The position numbers were made by a program, and so were the translations under genes. From positions 1 through 16,636 of the forward strand of contig NZ_CALJRY010000038.1 of the NCBI RefSeq assembly GCF_937976295.1: a DNA stretch of 16,636 bases. Direction: 5' to 3'. Source of the stretch: an uncultured Rothia sp. Its GTDB lineage: Bacteria; Actinomycetota; Actinomycetes; Actinomycetales; Micrococcaceae. Positions 1 to 6,556 of this stretch are shown piece after piece. Each line of letters opens with the position of its first letter. The first letter of the stretch is position 1. A model generated the notes under the pieces. That model had not been told where the DNA came from. It saw only the letters and a program-made list of their open reading frames with translations, and did not search any database.

Positions 1-80
1 TATACTGTGCCACCAGCGGCGGGGCGCACCAAGTGCGGGTACCTATATGTCGTTTATTGCGGATTATGACGGGCTGGATG

Positions 81-117
81 TTGGTGGGGCTGGAGCTTGT
101 AGCCTCAGCCCCACCAA
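81..117 (-). terminator. hairpin after the HEPN gene
   Basis: A perfect 12-bp inverted repeat (81-92 TTGGTGGGGCTG with 106-117) has a 13-nt loop. It begins 14 bp past the stop of the minus-strand HEPN gene. It is GC-rich but has no U-tract on either strand, so it is either a U-less actinobacterial-type terminator or a 3' stabiliser. The 80 bases before it show only a 5-bp hairpin (25-37) and no recognisable gene. Confidence 0.5.
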
Positions 118-130
118 CCCCTACGCTGCA

Positions 131-1594
131 CTATTCCGCAGATTCCAGCTCCGGTTCCTGTTCTTCTATCACGTATCCTGCATCATCCAGAGGGGGAAGA
201 TATTTTCTAAATTCATAATTTTTATTGATTAGACTATCCCGTAAAATTTCAGGCTTAGCACCGAGCTGCGTTCCAACCCATGAAACAATAATAATCCTCA
301 GCAGATCAATTGACTCAAAGATATTTTTATAATTAATCTCTTCGTCACCATAATGTTTTACCGAATTATAGGAATTATTGATTTTATCCGCCCATTCGGG
401 AAGGCTATTAACAACTTTTCCATTACGTGAATTTTCAAATTTTTTCACATAGGGCAAAACACCTTTTGGAATCTGATTAATAATATTTTGCAACGCATTG
501 TGTAGATAAATTTTACCCCCTCTGCCCCCGAGTGATTTATCAGGATTTTCTTGGTATATGTATCGTCCGAGTGCTTCAACACCCAAACAAAGATTAAAGA
601 GCTCATTCTCAACTGTCCCATTGTTCGACCTAACAGTAGACAAAATTGGATTTAGTGCACGGGGATATTTTTCAGAGATTTCAAGCCACTTTCTAACTCC
701 AACAGATTCAATGTCTTTATAGGTAAATACGAATTCCTTGTTATCAACGTCAATATCCTTAGTCGTCTCCCACCGCTCCGAAACAACATTCCTCCACGCA
801 ATAGCACCAAAGTCTCCCCTGTCGTTATCGCGAGAGACTGCAATCGAAATAAACCGATGAACACCCCATGAAGAGATCATCAGTAAATCTCTGATAGCAT
901 TATGTTCTTTCATACCTTCAACAAACGGAATACTTTCATCACGATACGACTCTAGAAAATCGTGAGATTCATATATAACTTTAGTTAAAGAGCTATTAGA
1001 AACAACCGTAAAGTTGGATTTAAATTTCAGCCCTATCGACTCATCAATTAAATTCGCACCAGCAAATCCAGCCTTTGTCTCAACCGACTTCACACGAAGC
1101 AAGCCATCCACTTCCTCGTATTCAGGTCGCGTTTTGATAGTATTCATCTGAAACCACTGCGAGAGATTTTCAATTTCAGTCCGATAACCATTGAAAGAAT
1201 TCGTCTTATACGCGCGGGAAGAAAAAACTGCTGCCCCCACCGAAATCTTGTGCAGAATCCCGCCAAGATTCTGAAAGACTGAAATGAATTTCTCTTTAAA
1301 ACCAGAACTCCTGCATTCAATAAGAAGAACCATGCCAAGATTATCAATAAAATACATGTTTTCAGGAACTTCATACTGATATTCTGTTCGCGCTAAGTCA
1401 TCATCAAAGACAATCCCTTCCGTCCCCCAACGAGCTGCAGGATTTGAAGAGCGCCGGCCTTCTACTGGAATAAGCACATGGACTCGATGCCCCTCGCGCA
1501 CTAAAGTAGCTGGGATTCCTTTCCCCTCTTCTACCTCACCGGGGTATAACCACCCCACTCTGACCTGGCCAATCTCAAGAGTATTATCAGACAT
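131..1594 (-). CDS. ApeA-like HEPN protein, candidate phage defence
   Basis: This 487-aa protein resembles the ApeA family, in which an N-terminal ApeA_NTD-type beta-rich domain precedes an Apea-like HEPN domain. Known ApeA proteins act alone as abortive-infection nucleases that block phage growth. Residues about 8-45 (GWLYPG, then ATLV and HRVHVLIP) fit the start of the N-terminal domain. Residues about 325-447 form the predicted all-helical HEPN part, with ENELFNLCLGVEAL at 329-342 and YNSVKHYG at 409-416. The family normally has an R-N-x3-H catalytic motif; here Asn410 and His414 are kept but the Arg position is Tyr409. The ATG at 1594 is chosen because AGGGGAGG sits 6 nt upstream; a TTG two codons earlier would lie directly on that SD. 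Codons are far more AT-rich than in neighbouring genes, which suggests transfer. Family call by eye: moderately sure. Confidence 0.6.
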   Translation of the reverse strand: MSDNTLEIGQVRVGWLYPGEVEEGKGIPATLVREGHRVHVLIPVEGRRSSNPAARWGTEGIVFDDDLARTEYQYEVPENMYFIDNLGMVLLIECRSSGFKEKFISVFQNLGGILHKISVGAAVFSSRAYKTNSFNGYRTEIENLSQWFQMNTIKTRPEYEEVDGLLRVKSVETKAGFAGANLIDESIGLKFKSNFTVVSNSSLTKVIYESHDFLESYRDESIPFVEGMKEHNAIRDLLMISSWGVHRFISIAVSRDNDRGDFGAIAWRNVVSERWETTKDIDVDNKEFVFTYKDIESVGVRKWLEISEKYPRALNPILSTVRSNNGTVENELFNLCLGVEALGRYIYQENPDKSLGGRGGKIYLHNALQNIINQIPKGVLPYVKKFENSRNGKVVNSLPEWADKINNSYNSVKHYGDEEINYKNIFESIDLLRIIIVSWVGTQLGAKPEILRDSLINKNYEFRKYLPPLDDAGYVIEEQEPELESAE

Positions 1595-1683
1595 TTGCAA
1601 CCTCCCCTTTCTAAAGAAGATTAATCACTAACAAAAAATAATAGATAGAATTTTTATGCAAAGATTATCTATCTCAAGCTGGG

Positions 1684-1728
1684 TCATATCAGCCGTCATA
1701 GCAGAAGTTGTTATGACGGCTGATATGA
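1684..1728. repeat. 17-bp perfect inverted repeat
   Basis: Arms 1684-1700 and 1712-1728 are exact reverse complements (core ATCAGCCGTCATA / TATGACGGCTGAT) around an 11-nt loop. The repeat lies about 90 bp upstream of the HEPN start codon. There is no U-tract on either side, so an operator, cruciform or structured leader fits as well as a terminator. The right arm and loop share GTTGTTATGACG (1707-1718) with the second palindrome (1872-1883). Confidence 0.75.
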
Positions 1729-1732
1729 TGCG

Positions 1733-1747
1733 CGGTCAAATAGACCG
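1733..1747. repeat. short hairpin CGGTC-AAATA-GACCG
   Basis: A 5-bp perfect stem with a 5-nt loop directly follows the first palindrome. It adds to the structured character of the region. Function unknown. Confidence 0.4.
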
Positions 1748-1815
1748 ATAAAAATACCCGGTTTTAGCCTGAAATTCCAGGATTTTCAAGATTCTAAAAG
1801 TGATGAAGATACCGC

Positions 1816-1853
1816 ATCATATCAACATCATCGCAGGATCATAACAACATCAT
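1816..1853. repeat. 16-bp direct repeat, 22-bp period
   Basis: ATCATATCAACATCAT (1816-1831) and ATCATAACAACATCAT (1838-1853) match at 15 of 16 positions and begin 22 bp apart, about two helical turns. The second copy is the left arm of the adjacent palindrome. The 12 bases at 1813-1824 (CGCATCATATCA) are also the exact reverse complement of 1721-1732. This layout would suit cooperative protein binding or repeated duplication of one arm. Confidence 0.65.
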
Positions 1854-1881
1854 GACAAGTCTTGTCATGATGTTGTTATGA
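1839..1881. repeat. 43-bp near-perfect palindrome
   Basis: Arms 1839-1859 and 1861-1881 are exact 21-bp reverse complements around a single T at 1860. Such a sequence can extrude as a cruciform in DNA or fold into a very stable RNA stem. It lies 53 bp past the stop of the minus-strand DUF1963 gene, so it could end that transcript. No U-tract follows on the minus strand. Confidence 0.8.
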
Positions 1882-1934
1882 CGTTGCGAAGAATAAATTC
1901 ACAACATTCCTGCATAAAGTTGTCCCGCTAATTC

Positions 1935-2855
1935 TTAGCCGCAGGACCATTCAAAGGCGACGTTGGTGAAGTCGCGGGCGGCAAGCGCCTCCGGAGTAAT
2001 CAGCCAGTTCGCCGCACCGGCATCACCCCACATAATCTCAATCTCCTCGTCTTCGTTCTCCTCATTCTCCGATTCAGAGACGATAGTCAGCAGGTTCACG
2101 GTATGGCCGCGCAGTTCCTTGAATTCCTCACGCGGGTCATTCTGCACGAAGAACGGGTATCCGCCCACGTGGGAGTATTCTTCCTCCGACTCGAAGGGCT
2201 CGGTCAGCTCGTAGAGGGCTTCGCGGCGTGCCTGGTTCTTGTACGGGTTTTCATGTGCTTCCGGGAGCTTTTCATCCGGGTAGGTTTCATCCCACTTCGC
2301 ACCGAAGAGGTCATAGTAGTCATAGCCGGAGGCGGTCACCCCCTGCTCGCGCATCTCAAAGGTCATGCCGTACTCAATTTCGAGCGGGCCGCTCTCACAG
2401 TCGAAACCGCCAATGGGCCAGCCGCCCTCGTCCCAGTCCACGTTCGGGAACGGCGCATCAGGGTTCGGCTCACCCAGGGTCTCGTAGTAGATGACGCGGT
2501 GATTCTTCTGCGAGAGAGGGTTCTCGTAGTCAAAGCCCCACAGGCACTCTTCGTCGTTCGGGTCGAGCCAGAACTGCAGCAGACCCGCCGCCGGGTAGAA
2601 ATCGTTCTCGGGCAGGTCGGCACAGTTAATCTGCGCGATCATGCCCAGCGGCTCGCCCTTCTCATTGGTCGGCGGCAACTCGCCGGCAGGCAGGTAGGGG
2701 CGGCCACCAAACTTGGAGGCAGTCTGCGGCAAGGGGTCAGCGGGAACGAAAGGCTTCAGCGCGATAGCCTTCTTGCGGGCGCCCTCTTGGTTGAGCAGGT
2801 CGATAACGTGCTTCGCCTGCTTTTCGATGTCCTTGAACGGCTTGTTGTCGAGCAT
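1935..2855 (-). CDS. DUF1963 (YwqG-like) protein, copy A
   Basis: This 306-aa cytosolic protein has no signal peptide or membrane segment and belongs to the DUF1963/YwqG family, whose biochemical role is not established. Family hallmarks are visible: SKFGGRPYLP near residue 50, then a GMIAQINCADLPEND strand and the GLLQFW segment. A central YYETLG follows, and the C-terminus has GGYPFFVQ, a Leu/Val-rich strand, and MWGDAGAANWLI. The C-terminal third is very acidic (SESENEENEDEEIEI). The ATG at 2855 has GAGGAG 8 nt upstream. It lies 41 bp downstream of a close paralog in the same orientation, so the pair is probably co-transcribed and arose by tandem duplication. YwqG-like genes are sometimes found near toxin/immunity loci, but no toxin gene is visible here. 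Family call firm; function unknown. Confidence 0.88.
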   Translation of the reverse strand: MLDNKPFKDIEKQAKHVIDLLNQEGARKKAIALKPFVPADPLPQTASKFGGRPYLPAGELPPTNEKGEPLGMIAQINCADLPENDFYPAAGLLQFWLDPNDEECLWGFDYENPLSQKNHRVIYYETLGEPNPDAPFPNVDWDEGGWPIGGFDCESGPLEIEYGMTFEMREQGVTASGYDYYDLFGAKWDETYPDEKLPEAHENPYKNQARREALYELTEPFESEEEYSHVGGYPFFVQNDPREEFKELRGHTVNLLTIVSESENEENEDEEIEIMWGDAGAANWLITPEALAARDFTNVAFEWSCG

Positions 2856-2896
2856 CTTAGAATCTCCTCATTGATGATATGAAAGTAGTACAGCGT

Positions 2897-3796
2897 CTAG
2901 CTGCAAGCCCATTCAAAGACGACCTGCGAGAAATCGCGGGCGGCAAGCACCTCCGGAGTAATCAGCCAGTTCGCCGCGCCAGCGTCACCCCACATCACGT
3001 ACACACCCTCCTCAGCGTCCTCGCCCCACTCCGACTCGATGGTCAGCAGGTTCACCGTGTGGCCGCGCAGCTCCTCGAACTCGTCGCGCGGGTCATCTTG
3101 CACAAACGAAGGGTAGCCGCCGATATGCGAGTAATCCCTCTCCTCCGATTCGAAGGGCTCCAGCAGGTTGTAGGAGGCGTTATCGCGTGCGTTCGGTTCC
3201 TCGGGAAGCTTCTGGTCCGGGTACATTTCATCCCAGGCGGCGGCGAACTGGTCGTAGATTTCGAAGCCGCCGTCCAGGAAGCCCTGCTCCCAGGGCTCGA
3301 AGGCGAGTGCGTACTCAACAACCTCCTCAGCGGTACCCTTGCCGTCACGACCATAGGGCCAACCGTAGTCATCCCAGTTCACGGTCGGGAACGGGGCATC
3401 AGGGTTCGGCTCGCCCAGAGTCTCGTAGTACACCACGCGGTGGTTCTTCTGCGAGAGCGGGTTCTCGTAGTCGTAACCCCACAAGCATTCTTCGTCGTTG
3501 GGGTTAATCCAGAACTGCAGCAGACCGGTCGCCGGGTACAGGTCATTCTCGGGCAGGTCGGCGCAGTTAATCTGCGCAATCATGCCCAGAGGCTCGCCCT
3601 TCTCATTGGTCGGTGCAGACTCCCCGGCGGGCAGGTACGGACGGCCACCAAACTTGGAGGCGGTCTGCGGCAGCGGTGCATCGGGGCGGGTCACCTTCAG
3701 GCGGATTGCCTGCTTGCGGGCGCCACGCTCGTTGAGCGCATCGATAACGCGGCGTACCTGCGCCAGGGTCTCTTCGGAGGGCTTATTCTTCGGCAT
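2897..3796 (-). CDS. DUF1963 (YwqG-like) protein, copy B
   Basis: This 299-aa paralog of the preceding gene is colinear along its whole length. The block from SKFGGRPYLPAGE through the YYETLGEPNPDAPFP segment is almost residue-for-residue identical between the copies. The region between about residues 140 and 215 diverges most. The ATG at 3796 (MPKNKP) is chosen because it aligns with the start of copy A (MLDNKP). An in-frame extension to 3886 is possible but reads like non-coding sequence. The Shine-Dalgarno is weak compared with copy A. Like copy A, it ends in an acidic strand, MWGDAGAANWLI and a Cys-containing tail. It is the first gene of the likely two-gene unit. Function unknown. Confidence 0.87.
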   Translation of the reverse strand: MPKNKPSEETLAQVRRVIDALNERGARKQAIRLKVTRPDAPLPQTASKFGGRPYLPAGESAPTNEKGEPLGMIAQINCADLPENDLYPATGLLQFWINPNDEECLWGYDYENPLSQKNHRVVYYETLGEPNPDAPFPTVNWDDYGWPYGRDGKGTAEEVVEYALAFEPWEQGFLDGGFEIYDQFAAAWDEMYPDQKLPEEPNARDNASYNLLEPFESEERDYSHIGGYPSFVQDDPRDEFEELRGHTVNLLTIESEWGEDAEEGVYVMWGDAGAANWLITPEVLAARDFSQVVFEWACS

Positions 3797-3953
3797 TACG
3801 TGCTCGTTTCGTCGGTGAATTAATCGGTGTGGAAGGTTCGGTGTGTCAGGCGTCGGCAACGGTACCGCTGCGCCTTCTACCCCCATTAGACCCTATTTCG
3901 GGCGGGCGCGCACCGATTCCGGTCACGAGTGCATCCGGCGGGTAGAAGCAGGT

Positions 3954-3989
3954 GCACAGCGCGCAGAAAACAAGCACAGCGCGCAGAAA
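3954..3989. repeat. 16-bp direct repeat
   Basis: GCACAGCGCGCAGAAA occurs at 3954-3969 and again, exactly, at 3974-3989, a 20-bp period. The second copy runs into the terminator stem. It may simply be a small duplication. Confidence 0.7.
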
Positions 3990-4044
3990 GCCCCGCCTCC
4001 TCACCCTCATGCGCGGACATGAGCGGCAAGAACGCGGGGCTTTC
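3986..4044 (-). terminator. nested hairpin after the binding-protein gene
   Basis: An 11-bp perfect stem (3986-3996 GAAAGCCCCGC with 4034-4044) encloses a second 6-bp stem (4006-4011 CTCATG with 4018-4023). It begins about 50 bp past the stop of the minus-strand binding-protein gene, and the minus-strand arm ends in GGGGCTTTC. It probably ends that transcript before the DUF1963 genes. Confidence 0.7.
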
Positions 4045-4095
4045 CGATGATTCTCAGTAATTCTCAGTGAATCTCTACACGAGACGATGAAAGGC

Positions 4096-5130
4096 TTAGA
4101 GCGCCTTCTCGATGGTCTCCAGAACGCCAAGCGCGGCAGCCGGGCCAGCGTTCAGGAAGAACATGTCAGAATCCACGCTGTGCGCGCGATTCTCGGTAAC
4201 AGCCTTGAGGGTGCTCCACAGCGCCTCACCGGTCAGCTTAGACTCGTCGCCGCCCTGCACACCGTAGAACAGGTAGTCGCCGTCAGCCTGGTCAAGCTGC
4301 TCGGAGCTCAGGTCGATGGAGGTCTTCTCAACCTGTGCGGCTGCGGGGCGTGCCAGGGACGCATCCTCGCAGATGGAGCCCACGAACGAGGACTTCGCGA
4401 AGATGCGGATGCGGTCAGCGGAAGCGTACAGGAAGGAGAAGGTCTTCTCGCTGCCAGCCTTCTGACCAACCGACTTCGCCTTGGAGGTGTACTCCTCCAT
4501 GAGCTTCTCAGCCTTCTCGGTGGTGCCCAGCGCGGCGGCAATCAGCAGGAAGTCCTGCTTCCAGTTGACGCCGGTGCCCTCGGTGACCACGGTCGGCGCG
4601 ATCTTGGCGAGGGACTCGTACAGCTCGTCCTTCTTGTTGGTGTTGTTGATGAGGATCAGGTCGGGCTTGAGGTTTGCGATGGCCTCAACGTCCGGGTCGG
4701 TGCGCTTGCCGACCTTGGCGATCTTGTCGAGCTCTGCGGACTTATCGGAGAACTTAGTCTTCAGGTAGCTGGGGACCAGGTCGGCGTCACCGGCGGTTGC
4801 CGCACCAACGGGCACGATGCCGAGGGAAAGCACGCCGTCGAGCTGACCGGTGGAGAGAATCACGACCTTGGAGGGTGCGGATTCGATGGTGGTTTCACCA
4901 CGGAAGTGCTTGACGGTGCGGGGGAACTCACCGTCAACGGTGGTGGTACCCATGCCGGAGGGCAGAGCGGAGGGTGCAACCTTCTTACCGGTCGCCGAAG
5001 CGGACGCGGAGGAGGAGGAAGAACCGGAAGTGTTGGAGGAGCCGCAAGCTGCCAGGGCGAGGGCACCGAAGGAACCGAGTGCGAGTGCGCCGAAGGAGCG
5101 GCGGGTGATTTTGTTCGTCATATTTGCCAT
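4096..5130 (-). CDS. iron-siderophore ABC transporter substrate-binding lipoprotein
   Basis: This 344-aa protein is a class III (FepB/FhuD-type, PF01497) binding protein that would capture ferric siderophores outside the membrane. The N-terminus has a twin-arginine signal (TRRSFGALAL, residues 9-18) and a lipobox LAAC ending at Cys29, so it is predicted to be Tat-exported and lipid-anchored. A Ser-rich linker follows to about residue 48. The family core begins at VVILSTGQLDGVLSLGIVPVG and continues with PDVEAIANLKPDLIL. It closes with the usual C-terminal helical end (LGVLETIEKAL). The ATG at 5130 is used, though GAGG is 13 nt upstream; ATG 5121 is the alternative and has no better SD. It is divergent from two FecCD permeases, its expected partners. 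A DtxR-like box overlaps the start region, which suggests iron repression. Confidence 0.9.
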   Translation of the reverse strand: MANMTNKITRRSFGALALGSFGALALAACGSSNTSGSSSSSASASATGKKVAPSALPSGMGTTTVDGEFPRTVKHFRGETTIESAPSKVVILSTGQLDGVLSLGIVPVGAATAGDADLVPSYLKTKFSDKSAELDKIAKVGKRTDPDVEAIANLKPDLILINNTNKKDELYESLAKIAPTVVTEGTGVNWKQDFLLIAAALGTTEKAEKLMEEYTSKAKSVGQKAGSEKTFSFLYASADRIRIFAKSSFVGSICEDASLARPAAAQVEKTSIDLSSEQLDQADGDYLFYGVQGGDESKLTGEALWSTLKAVTENRAHSVDSDMFFLNAGPAAALGVLETIEKAL

Positions 5131-5148
5131 TTTATTAGGATAACCTCA
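5130..5148 (-). promoter_or_regulatory. DtxR/IdeR-like iron box
   Basis: Read on the minus strand, TGAGGTTATCCTAATAAAA matches the DtxR/IdeR consensus TTAGGTTAGCCTAACCTAA at 14 of 19 positions, with an intact AGGTTA-CCTAA core. It ends on the first base of the binding-protein start codon. Bound repressor would block transcription or early elongation of this gene and perhaps the divergent permeases. Match counted by eye; regulator identity is inferred. Confidence 0.5.
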
Positions 5149-5165
5149 TATATGCATATGCGATA

Positions 5166-5193
5166 CTTAATTATCATCTATTGATACATTAAG
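5166..5193. promoter_or_regulatory. imperfect palindrome in the divergent control region
   Basis: CTTAATTATCA (5166-5176) pairs with TGATA (5182-5186) and ATTAAG (5188-5193), giving an 11-bp stem with one bulged C at 5187 and a TCTAT centre. It lies midway between the two divergent siderophore genes. It is a candidate operator or part of the back-to-back promoters. Confidence 0.4.
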
Positions 5194-5209
5194 CATCCTC
5201 CGCCCGCTC

Positions 5210-5226
5210 GGGAGCGCACCGCTCCC
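5210..5226 (+). other. leader hairpin before the first permease
   Basis: GGGAGCG (5210-5216) and CGCTCCC (5220-5226) form a 7-bp perfect stem with a CAC loop, 18 bp before the permease ATG. It could mask the translation start region in mRNA. No U-tract follows, so it is unlikely to be a terminator. Confidence 0.4.
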
Positions 5227-5244
5227 CCACCACCTCCAAGGCAT

Positions 5245-6531
5245 ATGACCCCACAGACCACCACCTCTTCCGGCCCCGCCGTCAGCGAAGCCTCCCTGGC
5301 GAAAGTTCGTGCCCTCTCTGCTTCTTCGGACGCCGTATCTGGCGCCTCCTCGGGCGGTCAGGGCGGCAAGTCCATCTCACATCTGGCGATCGCCCTCATT
5401 ATTGGCGGCGTTCTGCTGGTGTTGCTCTGCGCCCTGTCATTTGCGGTGGGTTCGCGCATGTTCGCCCTGGACCGCTCCATTGACGGTTTCCTCCACCCGG
5501 AGGCGAACACCATCGAATCGAAGCTGATTTGGGCAAAGCGTGCCCCGCGCACCGCCGCGGCGCTGCTGGTCGGTGCCGCATTGGGGGTGTCGGGTGTGCT
5601 CATGCAGGCGTTGAGCCGTAACCCGCTGGCTGAGCCGGGCCTGCTGGGCGTGAACTCGGGTGCTGCCGCCTCCGTGGTGGTGGGCGTGGGCGTTTTTGGG
5701 GTGTCGTCCCCGTTCATTCAGCTGTGGCTGGCACTACTGGGTTCGGGTCTGGCGGCGGCGCTGGTGTTCGTCATGGGTCTGGTGGATTCTAAGCCGAACC
5801 TGGATTCGACGGCGCGTCTGGTGCTCACGGGTGTGGCGGTGAACGCCTGCCTGGGCACGATTACCGGCATCATCACGATGTTTAATTCGAGGGCTTTTGA
5901 TTCGCACCGCTTCTGGGTGGTGGGTTCGCTCGAGAACCGCACCTTCGAGCAGGTGCTCTCGGCGCTTCCCTTTGTGGCGCTGGGTCTGGTGCTGTCGTTC
6001 ATGCTGATTGGTCCCCTGCGTGCCCTGGCGCTCGGTGAGGATGCGGCAGCCGGCCTGGGCGTGCCGGTGACGATGGTGCGTGGCGCGACGATTATTGCGA
6101 TTATGGCGCTGTGTGGTGCGGCGACTGCAATTGCGGGTCCGATTGGTTTTGTGGGCCTGGTCGTGCCGCACGTGGTGCGCCTGCTGGTGGGTTCCGATAT
6201 TGCGCGCGTTCTGCCACTATCGCTGGTGTACGGCCCGGTGTTGGTGCTTGCCGCCGATATTTTAGGTCGCGTCCTGGTCATGCCCAGTGAACTTGAGGTG
6301 GGTATTGTGACCGCCTTTATTGGTGCCCCGGTGTTGATGGTCCTGGTGCTGCGTTTGAGTACCGGCGCACGCGGCGCGAAGAAGAGCCGCATGGGTAAGA
6401 AGGCGCAGGCGCACGAGGAGGCGGGCCCGCCTCACGTGTCAGAGCACGGCGCGCACCGTGCTCACCGCCCTGTTGCGCGCGGTTCGTCTGGTTCGAGTTC
6501 GTCTGGTTCGACTGGCGTATCTGGTTCGTAG
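5245..6531 (+). CDS. FecCD-family siderophore ABC permease, subunit 1
   Basis: This 428-aa polytopic membrane protein of the FecCD (BtuC-like) family forms half of the channel through which ferric siderophore enters the cytoplasm. After a Ser/Gly-rich cytosolic head (about 45 residues), hydrophobic helices run from about 48 to 368. Signatures include RAPRTAAALLVGAALGVSG, MQALSRNPLAEPGLLG, the ATPase-contact region with GEDAAAGLGVPV, and GPIGFVGLVVPHVVRLLVG. The last 60 or so residues are an unusual hydrophilic tail rich in Lys, His and then Ser/Gly (GSSGSSSSGSTG); the family normally stops soon after the last helix. The ATG at 5245 has only a weak AAGG upstream. The second permease begins 25 bp downstream, so the two form an operon and probably a heterodimer. 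Confidence 0.9.
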   Translation: MTPQTTTSSGPAVSEASLAKVRALSASSDAVSGASSGGQGGKSISHLAIALIIGGVLLVLLCALSFAVGSRMFALDRSIDGFLHPEANTIESKLIWAKRAPRTAAALLVGAALGVSGVLMQALSRNPLAEPGLLGVNSGAAASVVVGVGVFGVSSPFIQLWLALLGSGLAAALVFVMGLVDSKPNLDSTARLVLTGVAVNACLGTITGIITMFNSRAFDSHRFWVVGSLENRTFEQVLSALPFVALGLVLSFMLIGPLRALALGEDAAAGLGVPVTMVRGATIIAIMALCGAATAIAGPIGFVGLVVPHVVRLLVGSDIARVLPLSLVYGPVLVLAADILGRVLVMPSELEVGIVTAFIGAPVLMVLVLRLSTGARGAKKSRMGKKAQAHEEAGPPHVSEHGAHRAHRPVARGSSGSSSSGSTGVSGS

Positions 6532-6556
6532 GTCCCGGTTTCTGAGAGGTTTTATT

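Larger units (their letters stand above)
1595..1934. other. AT-rich palindromic intergenic region
   Basis: This 340-bp gap between the HEPN gene and the first DUF1963 gene has no coding frame I trust. It contains two long palindromes (1684-1728 and 1839-1881), a short hairpin (1733-1747), a 22-bp-period direct repeat and a long-range inverted repeat. The HEPN promoter should lie at about 1600-1680, which is very AT-rich. I could not fix a -35/-10 pair there with confidence. Confidence 0.6.
3797..4095. other. gene-free gap upstream of DUF1963 copy B
   Basis: About 300 bp separates the DUF1963 pair from the siderophore-binding protein gene. It contains a 16-bp direct repeat (3954-3989) and a nested hairpin (3986-4044). 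A 94-codon minus frame crosses it but overlaps the binding-protein gene and has no family features. The DUF1963 promoter should be at about 3800-3950; no clear boxes were found. Confidence 0.5.

Noticed and set aside
1..60. Possible tRNA or gene end at the left edge
   Set aside because: It shows only a 5-bp hairpin (25-37); no cloverleaf, CCA end or coding frame could be built.
1684..1881. Palindrome cluster read as a CRISPR array
   Set aside because: There are only two imperfect direct copies at a 22-bp period, with no regular spacers and no cas genes.
2103..2882. Long plus-strand open frame (259 codons) opposite DUF1963 copy A
   Set aside because: It is the mirror of a clearly family-matching gene, Leu/Val/Arg-rich, with no family features. 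A similar mirror frame lies opposite copy B (2879-3823).
3846..4130. 94-codon minus-strand frame in the gap after the binding-protein gene
   Set aside because: It overlaps the binding-protein gene end, is Arg-rich, runs through the terminator and the direct repeat, and lacks a good SD.
4087..5184. 365-codon plus-strand frame opposite the binding-protein gene
   Set aside because: It is antisense to a complete Tat lipoprotein gene, Gly/Leu-rich with no motifs; this is a high-GC shadow.
5718..6392. 224-codon minus-strand frame opposite the first permease
   Set aside because: Ser/Thr/Arg/Pro-rich composition is typical of the reverse of a Val/Leu/Ala-rich membrane protein gene.
6458..6556. Upstream extension of the second permease
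   Set aside because: It overlaps the end of the first permease gene, is Arg/Val-rich without family match, and a good SD directly precedes the internal GTG at 6557.
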